The notes: generated by a model from the letters alone, not told the origin. A stretch of 64,000 nt of DNA from Bacteroidales bacterium (GCA_017449065.1 JAFSKF010000025.1:46603-110602), one strand, 5' to 3'. Shown: positions 1 through 9,047, counted from the first letter of the stretch. Numbers and translations: made by a program.

Positions 1-227
1 GTAACGAACAGACGTACGCGAGCTGCGTTCCATCCGCATTCATCGTGCAAATAGGTAATCACGTCACCGATGGTCTTGCCATCAGCATCGTAGTAGGGAG
101 TATTATAGCCTTCGTAACTTGGAAGCAGGGAAATATCGCCGCCCACCCAATGCTGTCTGGTTTCTGCATGAAGTGCGATGATGGTGAATGAATAGAGAAA
201 TAGAATCGGGAGTATAAGCTTTTTCAT
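1..227 (-). CDS. Arabinogalactan endo-beta-1,4-galactanase (GH53), N-terminal part
   Basis: Only the first ~75 codons are in the window; the gene continues past position 1. A signal peptide (MKKLIL... to about residue 21, LHA) is followed by a GGDISLLPSYE block, an NTPYYDADG block and a GWNAARVRLFV block. I recognise these as the start of the GH53 barrel in Bacteroidota, where a GGDIS/GADVS strand opens the fold and NA(V/A)RLR follows. GH53 enzymes cut beta-1,4-galactan backbones of type I arabinogalactan. The gene is the last visible one on the same strand as the arabinose genes, 84 bp after araB, which suggests a shared arabinogalactan role. Start chosen at ATG 227, directly before the signal peptide. 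The active-site Glu residues lie outside the window. Confidence 0.75.
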   Translation of the reverse strand, partial: MKKLILPILFLYSFTIIALHAETRQHWVGGDISLLPSYEGYNTPYYDADGKTIGDVITYLHDECGWNAARVRLFV

Positions 228-254
228 AGGCTTCCAAATAATGAAGTGATTATG

Positions 255-288
255 GGCGACCGACCCACATTACCATGAACCGGTCGCC
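255..288 (-). promoter_or_regulatory. Intercistronic hairpin between araB and the GH53 gene
   Basis: GGCGACCG at 255-262 is perfectly complementary to CGGTCGCC at 281-288, with an 18-nt loop. There is no T-run after it on the minus strand, so it is not a clear intrinsic terminator. It could be an mRNA-stabilising or partial attenuation hairpin between the two cistrons. Confidence 0.4.
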
Positions 289-311
289 TGGATGATTTGT
301 TTGTGTTGCAA

Positions 312-1946
312 TCAGTTTTTGTTGGCTACTGCGGCTTGCTCGATAGCCAGACCGGCTTCATAGTTCTTGATGTACTTGTTGAAGCCGTCGATGTCCTCTT
401 GGGTCGGGGCAATCTCAACACCGGTGTTGCCTGCAAAGACAACATCTTCCAGGTAGTCTGCCAGATTAAGACCCTTGCTGTTGTTGACCATATAACCTGC
501 CAAGAGCGCAATACCCCAGGCACCGCCTTCACCGGCAGTCTCCATCACAGAAATCGGAGAACCGAGAGCGGCTGCCAGTACACGCTGTCCGACACCCTTG
601 GTCTTGAACAATCCGCCATGACCCGTGATGCGATCCACTTTGATCTTCTCCTCTTTGAAGAGCACATCATTGCCTAACTTCAAAACGGCAACGGTCGCAT
701 ACAGATTGGCACGGAAGAAATTGGCCAGATTGAACTTGTCGTTGGCTGAACGAACCACCAGTGGACGTCCTTCTGCCAAGCCGGTAACAGGCTCGCCGGA
801 AATGTAGTTATACGACAGAATACCACCGCAATCGGGATCTCCGCTCATCGCATGATTGTAGAGCTTTCCATAGATCTCGTTCATATCGACTGGTACACCC
901 AGAAGTTCCTGATATTCCTTGAAGAGCTTCACCCAGGCATTGATGTCGGAAGTACAGTTGTTGCAATGCACCATAGCCACCGGACTTCCGTCTGGTGTAG
1001 TTACCATATCGATCATCTCCGAAGGCTTCGAGAGTTCTTTTTCGAGCACAATCATAGAGAAGGAAGAGGTTCCGGCAGATACATTACCCGTGCGCTGCTT
1101 GACAGCGTTCGTGGCAGTCATACCGGTGCCGGCATCGCCTTCAGGAGGACAAACCGGACAGCCGGGCTTCAAGTGTCCGGTAACATCCAGACGTTGTGCG
1201 CCGTGTTCAGTCAGATAGCCGGCATTTTCGCCAGCCACCAGACACTTTGGCAGAATGTCTTCAATCTTCCAAGGATAGCCCTTTGGTGCGATGAGGTCGT
1301 TAAACTTCTTCACCATGGTGGCATCGTAGTTCTTGGTCTTCGAGTCGATAGGCAACATGCCTGATGCGTCACCGATGCCAAGCACTTTCTCGCCGGTGAG
1401 ACGCCAGTGGATGTAACCTGCCAACGTGGTGAGATAGGTGATGTCCTTAACGTGCGGCTGATCTTCGAGGATGCACTGATAGAGGTGCGAAATGCTCCAG
1501 CGCAACGGGATGTTGAAATTGAAGAGTTTGGAAAGTTCAGCGGCAGCAGGTCCCGTATTGGTATTGCGCCAGGTGCGGAAAGGCACCAGGATCTTTTCAT
1601 TCTCTGAAGGTAGGGTGCGCTGGGTAGCGATGCCGTTAGGTCCGAAAGCCATATAACCGTGCATCATGGCGCTGATACCGATGGAAGCCAATACTTCGAT
1701 TTCGCAGTCATATTGTTCCTTCACGTTCTTACGAAGGTTGGCGTAGCAATCCTCCAAACCGTACCAGATGGCTTCTGTACTATAGGTCCACAGACCGTCA
1801 ACGAGCTGGTTCTCCCATTCGTGACTGCCCTGTGCAATCGGTTTATTCTCCTGATCGATAAGCACGGCCTTGATTCGGGTCGATCCGAACTCGATACCCA
1901 GAATCGCTTTGCCGGCTTCGATGGTTTGTTTTGCTGTCATAGTCAT
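312..1946 (-). CDS. araB: L-ribulokinase, FGGY carbohydrate kinase
   Basis: The 544-aa protein begins its ATPase fold with ILGIEFGSTRIKAVLID near residue 15, the phosphate-1 motif of FGGY kinases. The second domain has GHGGLFKTKGVG near residue 445 and GEGGAWGIALLAGY near 470, the adenosine and FGGY-type sugar-kinase blocks. FGGY kinases include xylulokinase, but this gene sits directly after araA and araD, so L-ribulokinase (ATP + L-ribulose to L-ribulose 5-phosphate) is the natural call. Bacteroidota use a ribulokinase type distinct from E. coli AraB. The enzyme would be cytosolic. It lies 91 bp downstream of araA, with a stable hairpin in that gap. The substrate assignment rests on context. 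Confidence 0.85.
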   Translation of the reverse strand: MTMTAKQTIEAGKAILGIEFGSTRIKAVLIDQENKPIAQGSHEWENQLVDGLWTYSTEAIWYGLEDCYANLRKNVKEQYDCEIEVLASIGISAMMHGYMAFGPNGIATQRTLPSENEKILVPFRTWRNTNTGPAAAELSKLFNFNIPLRWSISHLYQCILEDQPHVKDITYLTTLAGYIHWRLTGEKVLGIGDASGMLPIDSKTKNYDATMVKKFNDLIAPKGYPWKIEDILPKCLVAGENAGYLTEHGAQRLDVTGHLKPGCPVCPPEGDAGTGMTATNAVKQRTGNVSAGTSSFSMIVLEKELSKPSEMIDMVTTPDGSPVAMVHCNNCTSDINAWVKLFKEYQELLGVPVDMNEIYGKLYNHAMSGDPDCGGILSYNYISGEPVTGLAEGRPLVVRSANDKFNLANFFRANLYATVAVLKLGNDVLFKEEKIKVDRITGHGGLFKTKGVGQRVLAAALGSPISVMETAGEGGAWGIALLAGYMVNNSKGLNLADYLEDVVFAGNTGVEIAPTQEDIDGFNKYIKNYEAGLAIEQAAVANKN

Positions 1947-1953
1947 AATTATT

Positions 1954-2022
1954 AAGGGGCGAAAAAGGGGAGTAGAAGGGAAGGTGTGTCCTTAGCTACT
2001 ATACTTCCCTTTTACGCCCCTT
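1954..2022 (-). promoter_or_regulatory. Long imperfect hairpin between araA and araB
   Basis: AAGGGGCG at 1954-1961 pairs with CGCCCCTT at 2015-2022, and the A/G-rich run up to GAAGGGAAG (1975-1983) pairs with CTTCCCTTTT (2004-2013) with a small bulge. The structure fills most of the araA-araB gap. No T-run follows it on the minus strand. Likely an mRNA processing or stability element that sets araA:araB ratio; this is inference. Confidence 0.4.
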
Positions 2023-2037
2023 CATTGTCTTTAAATA

Positions 2038-3588
2038 TTAAAGAAGTGCCTTGTTGAGCAAATAGTAAACTTCGTTGGTACGGAGTTCCTTCTTAGCACT
2101 CTCCATTGTGGTGTTCTTATCGATATGGAAGTACTCGATGTTCAACATCTCGGCATAATCCTCCCAGTATTCAGGAGTGATGTCGTACGACATGATTGAG
2201 TGGTGGGTACCACCAGCCAGAATCCAGGCACCGGCGCCTACTTCGAAGTTTGGCTCCGGAATCCAGAGTGCATTGGCAACTGGCAGCTTAGGCAACTTCT
2301 TAGGCTGGATGCACTTCACATCGTTTACGATCAGACGGAAGCGGTTGCCCATATCAACTACGGTAGCCGTTACGCCGTTGCCGACCTTTGAGTTGAATAC
2401 CAGACGGGCAGTCTGCTGCTTGCGCACACCGATGCCCAAGTGATGAACTTCCAGACGGACAGGTTCGTTCTCGACTGCGATGAGCGGACAAACTTCGAGC
2501 ATGTGGCTCTGGAGGATAGCGCTGTTCTCGCCGTCGAAGTTGAGGGTATAGTCCTCCAGGAACGAGCAACCGGTTGGCAGACCCTGAGTCATGTACCATA
2601 CGGTACGATAGAGGGCAGCAGACTTCCAGTCGCCTTCAGCACCGAAGCCATAGCCTTCAGCCATCAGGCGCTGCGATGCCAGACCAGGAATCTGATCGAA
2701 GCCTACAAAGCCTTCGCTGTCCGGATCATCCCAAGAACCGAGGTCATCGAAGTTGGTGGTGAAGCCCTTGGCACCCTTGGCCTTCAGGATGGCACGCAGA
2801 GCCAACTCAGCTTTAGCGGCATTCCAGATCTTCTTTTCACCGATTTCGTTGCCAGCCTCACATGGAACAACGGTATAGGTCTTCTTGTACTCAGCAACCA
2901 GTGCATCCACTTCGCTGTCGGTAACCTTCTTCCAGTAGTTCATCAGTTCGCTGACGGTGCAGTAGTCAACGTGATAGCCCAAAACCTGCTCAGCAGCTAC
3001 CTTGTCGCCGTCGGTCACAGCCACATTGTTCATCTGATCGCCAAAGCGGAGGATCAGCATGTCCTTAGCATCTGCAACAGCTGCAGCAACGCGAGCCCAA
3101 ACAGCGATGTGCTCCTGAACCTTAGTGTCCTTCCAATAGCCGGCAACAATCTTATGAGGCTTGCGCAAACGAGCCAGGATATGTCCGAATTCGCGGTCGC
3201 CATGAGCACTCTGGTTGAGGTTCATGAAGTCCATATCCATCGTATCCCACGGAATCTGCTCGTTGTACTGGGTATGGAAGTGGAGAAGAGGCTTGTTCAA
3301 CTGCTGCAAGCCGTGAATCCACATTTTGGCAGGCGAGAAGGTGTGCATCCAAGTGATGATACCGACACACTTCTCGTCGTTGTTGGCAGCCTTCATGAGG
3401 GCAGCCACTTCCTTATCGCTGTTTGCAGTTCCTTTATATACAACCTTAATAGGGATGATGCCCGACTGGTTCAGTCCGTCCACCATTTCCTTCGAATGTC
3501 CGTCAACGATCTTTACGGTTTCGCCACCATAAAGCAACTGTGCTCCGGTAATCCACCAAAGCTCGAGGTTTTCAAATGCTTTAATCAT
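2038..3588 (-). CDS. araA: L-arabinose isomerase
   Basis: A 516-aa cytosolic enzyme, close to the usual ~500 aa, converting L-arabinose to L-ribulose. The N-terminus reads LWWITGAQLLYGGE, the standard AraA opening, with CVGIITWMHTFSPAKMWI near residue 75 and LLHFHTQYNEQIPW near 100. Further blocks include FTTNFDDLGSWDDPD... with GLASQRLMAEGYGFGAEGDWK, which holds the metal-binding glutamates, and a late WILAGGTHHSIMSYD segment with the metal-binding histidines. It is the central gene of the minus-strand arabinose operon, between a small unknown gene and araB. The pathway is araA, araB, araD in sequence to D-xylulose 5-phosphate. Confidence 0.96.
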   Translation of the reverse strand: MIKAFENLELWWITGAQLLYGGETVKIVDGHSKEMVDGLNQSGIIPIKVVYKGTANSDKEVAALMKAANNDEKCVGIITWMHTFSPAKMWIHGLQQLNKPLLHFHTQYNEQIPWDTMDMDFMNLNQSAHGDREFGHILARLRKPHKIVAGYWKDTKVQEHIAVWARVAAAVADAKDMLILRFGDQMNNVAVTDGDKVAAEQVLGYHVDYCTVSELMNYWKKVTDSEVDALVAEYKKTYTVVPCEAGNEIGEKKIWNAAKAELALRAILKAKGAKGFTTNFDDLGSWDDPDSEGFVGFDQIPGLASQRLMAEGYGFGAEGDWKSAALYRTVWYMTQGLPTGCSFLEDYTLNFDGENSAILQSHMLEVCPLIAVENEPVRLEVHHLGIGVRKQQTARLVFNSKVGNGVTATVVDMGNRFRLIVNDVKCIQPKKLPKLPVANALWIPEPNFEVGAGAWILAGGTHHSIMSYDITPEYWEDYAEMLNIEYFHIDKNTTMESAKKELRTNEVYYLLNKALL

Positions 3589-3616
3589 TTCTCTAAATTT
3601 TTAGGTAATTAATAGG

Positions 3617-3961
3617 TTATTTCTCTATTTTCCGAAGATAAAGTTTAACATGATAGCTCCAACTTCCGAAATCGTACCAGCCACTGCTCCATTCTTCGCC
3701 GGGTTTCAGCGATTTCTCGAAGTCATAGCCGTTGTGAATCCGAAGATGGATTGCTTCATCGTCGGTACGAAGAAATATGACTCTCACCGAACCGTATCCT
3801 CCGTAGTTGTTCGACCAACGAGGATGTCCATCGCCGGACATTAAAGTACTAACGGGACAGGTATTCTCTGTCGTGCCACCCATTTCGCGCTCGGTAACTT
3901 CGCATTCTTTCGAGCTGGAATCTTCCAAGACCAGTTCGTATTCGTTCCAGTTTATAGCCAT
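3617..3961 (-). CDS. Unknown 114-aa protein within the arabinose operon
   Basis: I do not recognise this family. The protein is 114 aa, without signal peptide or transmembrane segment, and rich in Trp, Gly, Tyr and Ser (for example PRWSNNYGGYGSVRV and SSGWYDFGSWSYHV). The alternation suggests a small beta-sandwich, perhaps a sugar-binding or cupin-like fold, but that is only inference from composition. It lies 28 bp upstream of araA and 15 bp downstream of araD on the same strand, so it is almost certainly co-transcribed. Its ATG at 3961 is the only sensible start. A role in arabinose handling is suggested by context alone. Confidence 0.7.
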   Translation of the reverse strand: MAINWNEYELVLEDSSSKECEVTEREMGGTTENTCPVSTLMSGDGHPRWSNNYGGYGSVRVIFLRTDDEAIHLRIHNGYDFEKSLKPGEEWSSGWYDFGSWSYHVKLYLRKIEK

Positions 3962-3976
3962 ATTCCTTGAATGTTT

Positions 3977-4681
3977 TTAGTGTTTTTGTCCCTTTTGTCC
4001 GTAATAGGCATTCGGACCATGTTTGCGCATATAATGCTTCTCGACAAGCAGTGGGTTCATCGTCGTGTTCGGATTCACACTGAATGAAACGAACGCCATC
4101 TTGGCACACTGTTCCATCACCTTGGCATTATAAACAGCGTTGGCAGGAGAAGTGCCCCATGAGAAAGGTCCGTGGTTCTTGACGAGAACCGCTGGAGTGT
4201 GGTCTGGGTTGATGCCCAGTTGCTGGAATTTGTTTACAATCACTACGCCTGTTTCGTGTTCATACTCCGGCATCTGCTCCTTGGTCATATCGTCCGTACA
4301 AGGAATATCCTTGTAGAAATAGTCAGCATGGGTCGTTCCGATGTTCGGGATTGCACATCCTGCCTGAGCGAATGCTGTGGCATAAGTGGAGTGGGTGTGA
4401 ACCACGCCTTTGATGTTTGGGAATGCACGATAGAGCACCAAATGGGTAGGAGTATCACTCGACGGATTGAGGTTGCCTTCAACCACCTTGCCGGTTTGCA
4501 GATCAACCACCACCATGTCTTCAACTTTCATTACGTCGTAGTCAACGCCCGAAGGCTTGATCACAACGAGTCCTTTTTCGCGATCGATGCCTGAAACATT
4601 GCCCCAGGTGTAAATAACCAGTCCTTGTTTGACAAGTTCGATATTGGCGTCGAACACTTGTTTTTTCAGTTCTTCTAACAT
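3977..4681 (-). CDS. araD: L-ribulose-5-phosphate 4-epimerase
   Basis: A 234-aa class II aldolase/epimerase, the normal length for AraD. It converts L-ribulose 5-phosphate to D-xylulose 5-phosphate. Zn-site residues are visible: H95 and H97 in VVHTHSTYA and H170 in [10 protein letters not shown]76 in SSDTPTH matches the AraD catalytic aspartate region. GNVSG near residue 27 and KPSG near 42 form the phosphate-binding loops. The next gene downstream is the unknown 114-aa protein, 15 bp away; the upstream transporter gene is separated by 131 bp that carries 9-bp tandem repeats. Start chosen at ATG 4681, giving the family's standard N-terminus. Confidence 0.96.
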   Translation of the reverse strand: MLEELKKQVFDANIELVKQGLVIYTWGNVSGIDREKGLVVIKPSGVDYDVMKVEDMVVVDLQTGKVVEGNLNPSSDTPTHLVLYRAFPNIKGVVHTHSTYATAFAQAGCAIPNIGTTHADYFYKDIPCTDDMTKEQMPEYEHETGVVIVNKFQQLGINPDHTPAVLVKNHGPFSWGTSPANAVYNAKVMEQCAKMAFVSFSVNPNTTMNPLLVEKHYMRKHGPNAYYGQKGQKH

Positions 4682-4752
4682 ATTAAATAAAGGTTGTTAA
4701 GGGGAGTAATTACGATTAATTAATAGTTAATAGTTAATTGGTTCTCGGTTAT

Positions 4753-4807
4753 TCAACCCATAAGTCCCATTCAGCCCATTAACCCCATAAACCCCATTAC
4801 TCCCCAT
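4753..4807 (-). repeat. 9-bp tandem repeat, six units
   Basis: On the minus strand the unit is ATGGGnnnn. On the plus strand the units are 4753-4761, 4762-4770, 4771-4779, 4780-4788, 4789-4797 and 4798-4807 (the last one base longer), each ending CCCAT. It fills the gap between the symporter gene and araD, next to a TTAATAG-rich stretch at 4713-4740. Function unknown. Confidence 0.7.
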
Positions 4808-4812
4808 CAAAT

Positions 4813-6510
4813 TTACCAGAAGTAAATGTAGAATGCTACAGTGAAACCGAGGATAATAACCGTGTGGATGATATCCCAGTAGTTCCAGGAAGCACGAGTG
4901 GCAGCCTTCTGTTCTTCGGTTGCAGTACCAAATACCAGACCCTGAATCTTTGCCGGATCGGGAGCCTTGGTGAAGAGGCTGACGATGATAACAACCAAGC
5001 AGCAGACTACAAGCATGCAGCCGCAGAAGTAGAGCCAGTTGAAATCGTAGAAGACAGTCTTGAACCAGCTGTCAGCAGCATCGGTCACATTGCTATAGTA
5101 AACCTTGGCACCCAGACGGGTCAGACCGATAATCAGACCTGAGAGCAAGCCCCACATACCGCCCTTGGCAGAAGCACGCTTCCAGCAGATACCCAAAAGG
5201 AAGGCAGAAGCGATACCAGGAGCCAGGACAGACTGAACGTCCTGCAAATAGGTATAGAGCACATCACCAACAGAGCGCATTACAGGAATCCAGAGAATAC
5301 CCAGAACCACGATCACAACGGTAGCCACCTGACCGATGGTCACCAGTTTCTTCTCGCTGGTATTTGGCCACATACGCTTGTGGAAGTCGATGGTGTAGAG
5401 CATAGCGGAACTGTTGAAGAGCGATGCCAGTGAAGACATCAAGGCAGCCAGAATACCGCAGACTACAATACCCTTCACACCGGCAGGAAGCAACTTGGCA
5501 ACCAAAGTCGGGAAGGCAGCATCAGCATTATAATTACCGTTGGCCAGGAATGGAAGGTAACCCTCGCCACCTGCAGCCAGACTCTTCTGGTGCATGGCAA
5601 ATGCAATCATGCCAGGAATGAGGAACAGGAACACAGGCAGCAACTTCAGGTAAGCACCGAAGATGGTACCGCGACGAGCCTCTTTCTCGTTCTTGCCTGA
5701 AAGAACGCGCTGAACGATGAACTGGTCGGTACACCAATACCAGAAACCGATAACAGCAGAACCCACCAAGGCACCGAGCCAAGGATACTGAGGATCGCTG
5801 TTGTCGCGCATCAGGTGGATCATGGTGCCCTGTGCGCCCTCATAGTTAGGCTTCACATCGCACAATGCCATCATCTGGTCCCAACCACCCAGTTCCTTCA
5901 AACCGAGTACGAGGATAATCAGAGAACCCAACAAAAGGATAGGAGTCTGGAGCACAGAGGTGTAAAGAACCGACTTCATGCCACCGAAGATGGTATAGAT
6001 AGCGGTAATAACCACCAAACCGATAGCTGCAATCCAGAAGAAGTCGATGCCCCACAAAGACTCGATACCGAATACCTGCTGGAATACCAGACCGCCTGCA
6101 TAAACCGTAACGGCTACCTTGGTCATCACGTAGCTGATGAGTGAGATAGCGGTAAGAATGGAACGGCTGGTGCTGTTGAAACGACGCTCCAGGAACTCAG
6201 GCATGGTATAAACCATCGAACGGGTATAGAACGGAACGAATACCCAGCCTAAGATAAGAATCATCCATCCCTGAATCTCCCAATGTGCCATAGCCATACC
6301 GGAAGATGCGCCTGAACCGGCCAGACCGATAAGGTGTTCACTACCGATGTTGGAAGCGAAAATAGATGCACCGATTGCAATCCAGGTTGCGTCCTTGCCT
6401 CCCAGGAAGTAGTCGGCCGAATTGTTGTTCTTCTGCATGGTCACCCATACTACGATGCCCACCAAGGCAGCGCAGAAAATACCAATGACCAACCAATCTA
6501 AAAATGCCAT
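4813..6510 (-). CDS. Sodium:solute symporter (SSS family), probable sugar symporter
   Basis: A 565-aa inner-membrane protein of the SSS (solute:sodium symporter) family, with about 14 hydrophobic segments from residue 5 to the C-terminus. Recognisable blocks are SADYFLGGKDATW near residue 32, ASNIGSEHLIGLAGSGA near 53 (the sodium/substrate region of TM1), EFLERRFN near 104, IFGGMKSVLYTSVLQ near 172 and WYWCTDQFIVQRVL near 257. These are typical of the sodium/glucose-cotransporter branch. The position in the ara operon makes L-arabinose uptake the likely job. It is transcribed with the MFS gene 54 bp upstream. The transported sugar cannot be read from sequence. Confidence 0.88.
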   Translation of the reverse strand: MAFLDWLVIGIFCAALVGIVVWVTMQKNNNSADYFLGGKDATWIAIGASIFASNIGSEHLIGLAGSGASSGMAMAHWEIQGWMILILGWVFVPFYTRSMVYTMPEFLERRFNSTSRSILTAISLISYVMTKVAVTVYAGGLVFQQVFGIESLWGIDFFWIAAIGLVVITAIYTIFGGMKSVLYTSVLQTPILLLGSLIILVLGLKELGGWDQMMALCDVKPNYEGAQGTMIHLMRDNSDPQYPWLGALVGSAVIGFWYWCTDQFIVQRVLSGKNEKEARRGTIFGAYLKLLPVFLFLIPGMIAFAMHQKSLAAGGEGYLPFLANGNYNADAAFPTLVAKLLPAGVKGIVVCGILAALMSSLASLFNSSAMLYTIDFHKRMWPNTSEKKLVTIGQVATVVIVVLGILWIPVMRSVGDVLYTYLQDVQSVLAPGIASAFLLGICWKRASAKGGMWGLLSGLIIGLTRLGAKVYYSNVTDAADSWFKTVFYDFNWLYFCGCMLVVCCLVVIIVSLFTKAPDPAKIQGLVFGTATEEQKAATRASWNYWDIIHTVIILGFTVAFYIYFW

Positions 6511-6564
6511 AATATAGATTTGATTTGAGTTAGATAAAAATTATATTTTAAAAGGTATGCAAGG

Positions 6565-7836
6565 TTAATCGATCTTGATGTCCTTGTTTACATTCTTGCA
6601 GCCGCTGATGCTGTAGTAGAGAATGTAAACCAACATGGCAATGATGAGCCAGTAAGAACCCAGATAACCGGTATAAGGACGTACCAGGTTGTCCTGGATG
6701 AATGGCATGATACCACCACCGACTACCATCATCATAAACAGACCGGAAGCTTTGGCAGTGTATTTGCCCAGACCTTCGGTAGAAAGGTTGAAGATACCGC
6801 CCCACATGATAGAGGTGCAGATACCGGTCAGGAAGATAAATACGCAAGAGAGCGGTACATCGCCATCGAAGATATTGACGGTGATGTCGCCGGTGAAGAT
6901 TGCCAACAGAAGCAACAGGATAGCCAGCGAAGAAACGCAAATCATCTGTACGCGGGTGGAAACGAATGCGGAAATAGCCGTTGATGCGATACGTCCTACC
7001 AGCATCAGAGCCCAGTAGATGGCAGCCATAGAACCGGCAACGGCAGCAGCGCCTTCAAAAGGCAGACGGCTGATCCACATATTCATCTCTCCCGGAACAC
7101 CGATCTCGATGCCGACATAGAAGAAAATGGCGATAACGCCCAGCAGGCAGTGACGGAAGGCAATAGGAGAGGTCTCGTAGGTGCATTCGTTCAGGTTGCC
7201 CTGTGGCTCTTCAATCTTGATGAAAGAAATGATAACCAAGGCAGCCGCGAAGATGCACATACCGGTAATTACCAGCGGGGCAACCTCTGCCATCGAGGTC
7301 TCTTTGGTGAGAGTACCGATGAGGAAACCGACCAGCATCGGGGTGAGTGTGCCGGTGAGCGAGTTGATGGAACCGCCAGCCTGAACCAGCTGATTACCGG
7401 TGTTGCCACCGCCACCCAAAAGGTTGAGCATCGGATTAACCACGGTGTTGAGCATACATACGCAGAAACCGCAGATCAAAGCACCCAACAGGTAGATAAA
7501 GAGGTTCAGTGCGCACATCTGACCCTGAATTTCGACCACAGGAACATCAGCACCCACTTTGCTTGAGAGGAGCTGTACGCCTAATCCGACTACGCCCACG
7601 CCCAAAGCGATGAGCGCTGTTTTCTTATAGCCAAACTTGATCAGCATATTGCCGGCAGGAATGCCCATAAAGAGATATGCTGTGAAGTTCATCAGGTTAC
7701 CGGCCATACCGGCCCACTCGTAGGTGAAGCCCCAGATGTTGCCAAAAGGAGCAGCCATATTGGTAACGAAGCTGATCATACCGAAAATGAAGAACATGGT
7801 AATGATCGCCACCCAATTGCGTTTTTGTTGTGCCAT
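6565..7836 (-). CDS. MFS sugar transporter (FucP/GluP-like)
   Basis: A 423-aa, 12-helix MFS transporter. Early segments NWVAIITMFFIFGMISFVTN and AYLFMGIPAGNMLIKFGYKKTAL match the fucose/glucose-galactose:proton symporter branch, with the TM2-TM3 loop GxLxxxxGxKK. The C-terminal half holds the AFVSTRVQMICVSS loop and IMWGGIFNLSTEGLGKYT. It is second in the operon, 29 bp after the aldose 1-epimerase gene, so L-arabinose or galactose is the plausible substrate. A second importer follows directly, which suggests either two affinities or two sugars (arabinose and galactose from arabinogalactan). Confidence 0.85.
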   Translation of the reverse strand: MAQQKRNWVAIITMFFIFGMISFVTNMAAPFGNIWGFTYEWAGMAGNLMNFTAYLFMGIPAGNMLIKFGYKKTALIALGVGVVGLGVQLLSSKVGADVPVVEIQGQMCALNLFIYLLGALICGFCVCMLNTVVNPMLNLLGGGGNTGNQLVQAGGSINSLTGTLTPMLVGFLIGTLTKETSMAEVAPLVITGMCIFAAALVIISFIKIEEPQGNLNECTYETSPIAFRHCLLGVIAIFFYVGIEIGVPGEMNMWISRLPFEGAAAVAGSMAAIYWALMLVGRIASTAISAFVSTRVQMICVSSLAILLLLLAIFTGDITVNIFDGDVPLSCVFIFLTGICTSIMWGGIFNLSTEGLGKYTAKASGLFMMMVVGGGIMPFIQDNLVRPYTGYLGSYWLIIAMLVYILYYSISGCKNVNKDIKID

Positions 7837-7865
7837 TTTGTTTTTGACTTATTGTTAAGGTTTGA

Positions 7866-9047
7866 TTATTTGTCTAACTTTTCGCTATCGGTGTGGAACT
7901 CGAATACGGTAATGGTCTGATAGGGTTCTTCCGGACGCAGGGTGGTTGAGGGCCACTCTGGTTTGTTCGGAGAGTCAGGATAGCGCTGTGTTTCGAGGCA
8001 GATGCCAGTGCGTTTCTGGTATTTGATGCCTTTTTTGCCTACTGCAGAGCCGTCAAGGAAGTTGCCGGTATAGCACTGGATGCCAGGCTGGTCGCTCTTC
8101 ACAGCCAGGACGATGCCACTCTGCGGGTTGTAAAGAATAGCGTGCAGAGGAAGGTCTTCTGCCTGTGGCTGTGGTGCGATAATCCAGTTGTGGTCGTAGC
8201 CGCCTGCCATCTTCAGATTGATATCATCTGCTTCAATCTCCTGGCCTACCGTCTTGTGAACAGTCAGGAAATCGAAAACAGAACCTGGCTCAATGGCTGC
8301 GATTTCACCCGTAGGAATCAAGGCGTCGTTGGTAGGAGTCATCTGGGTCGATACGATGCAGAGGGTATCGTTCAATACGGTCTGTGTCGGATCGCCTGAA
8401 AGGTTGAAATAACTGTGGTTGGTCATGTTAATCACGGTAGGAGCGTCGGTAGTTGCTTCATAAATCATGACGATTGCGTTTTCATCGGTCAGCGAGTAGG
8501 TGCAGCTTGCGTTCACGGTGCCGGGGAAGCCATTGTCGCCGTCTGGGCTGACGATACTTACTTTGAGGGTTGCACTGTCGATCTGCTCAGCATCATACAC
8601 CTGATATTGCCATCCGGTAGGTCCGCCATGCAGGCAGTTTGCGCCGTCATTCTGGGTGAGCTGGTACTCTTTGCCGTCGAGGGTGAACTTTCCGCCATCG
8701 ATACGGTTGGCAAAGCGTCCGATGCAGGCACCGAAATCAGAAGGAGTCTTGCCGTCTAAGTTCGCATACGACTGCACATTGTCGAAGCCCAGCACAACGT
8801 CACGCAGGTTGCCCTCCCGATCGGGAGCCATGATGCTGACAATACGTCCGCCCAGGTTGGTGATGCACACCTCCATGCCATTGGCATTCTTCAGGGTGTA
8901 GAGTGCGGTTTGCTTGCCGTTAATCTCGGCATTGAACTTTTGCGGGTCAAGACCCGACTTCGTGAGCTCCGGCTGTTTGGATTGACAGCTGAAGAGCATC
9001 GGAGTAGCCACCAGGGCGAGACCGATAAACTTTGAAATCGTCTTCAT
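7866..9047 (-). CDS. galM: Secreted aldose 1-epimerase (mutarotase), lipoprotein
   Basis: A 393-aa mutarotase that interconverts alpha and beta sugar anomers. Residues 1-21 form a lipoprotein signal ending in MLFSC, so the mature protein would start at Cys21 and sit outside the inner membrane. Family blocks are ITNLGGRIVSIMAPDR near residue 62, GRFANRIDGGKFTLDGKEYQL near 109, NDGANCLHGGPTGW near 131 with the catalytic His region, NMTNHSYFNLSGD near 206 and the late CLETQRYPDSPN block with the catalytic Glu. It is the first gene of the ara operon. A periplasmic or surface mutarotase would prepare sugar released from glycans before uptake. Confidence 0.93.
   Translation of the reverse strand: MKTISKFIGLALVATPMLFSCQSKQPELTKSGLDPQKFNAEINGKQTALYTLKNANGMEVCITNLGGRIVSIMAPDREGNLRDVVLGFDNVQSYANLDGKTPSDFGACIGRFANRIDGGKFTLDGKEYQLTQNDGANCLHGGPTGWQYQVYDAEQIDSATLKVSIVSPDGDNGFPGTVNASCTYSLTDENAIVMIYEATTDAPTVINMTNHSYFNLSGDPTQTVLNDTLCIVSTQMTPTNDALIPTGEIAAIEPGSVFDFLTVHKTVGQEIEADDINLKMAGGYDHNWIIAPQPQAEDLPLHAILYNPQSGIVLAVKSDQPGIQCYTGNFLDGSAVGKKGIKYQKRTGICLETQRYPDSPNKPEWPSTTLRPEEPYQTITVFEFHTDSEKLDK

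Noticed and set aside
2440..3612. 390-codon plus-strand frame over araA
   Set aside because: It is a shadow of the intact isomerase gene; no start signals or domains.
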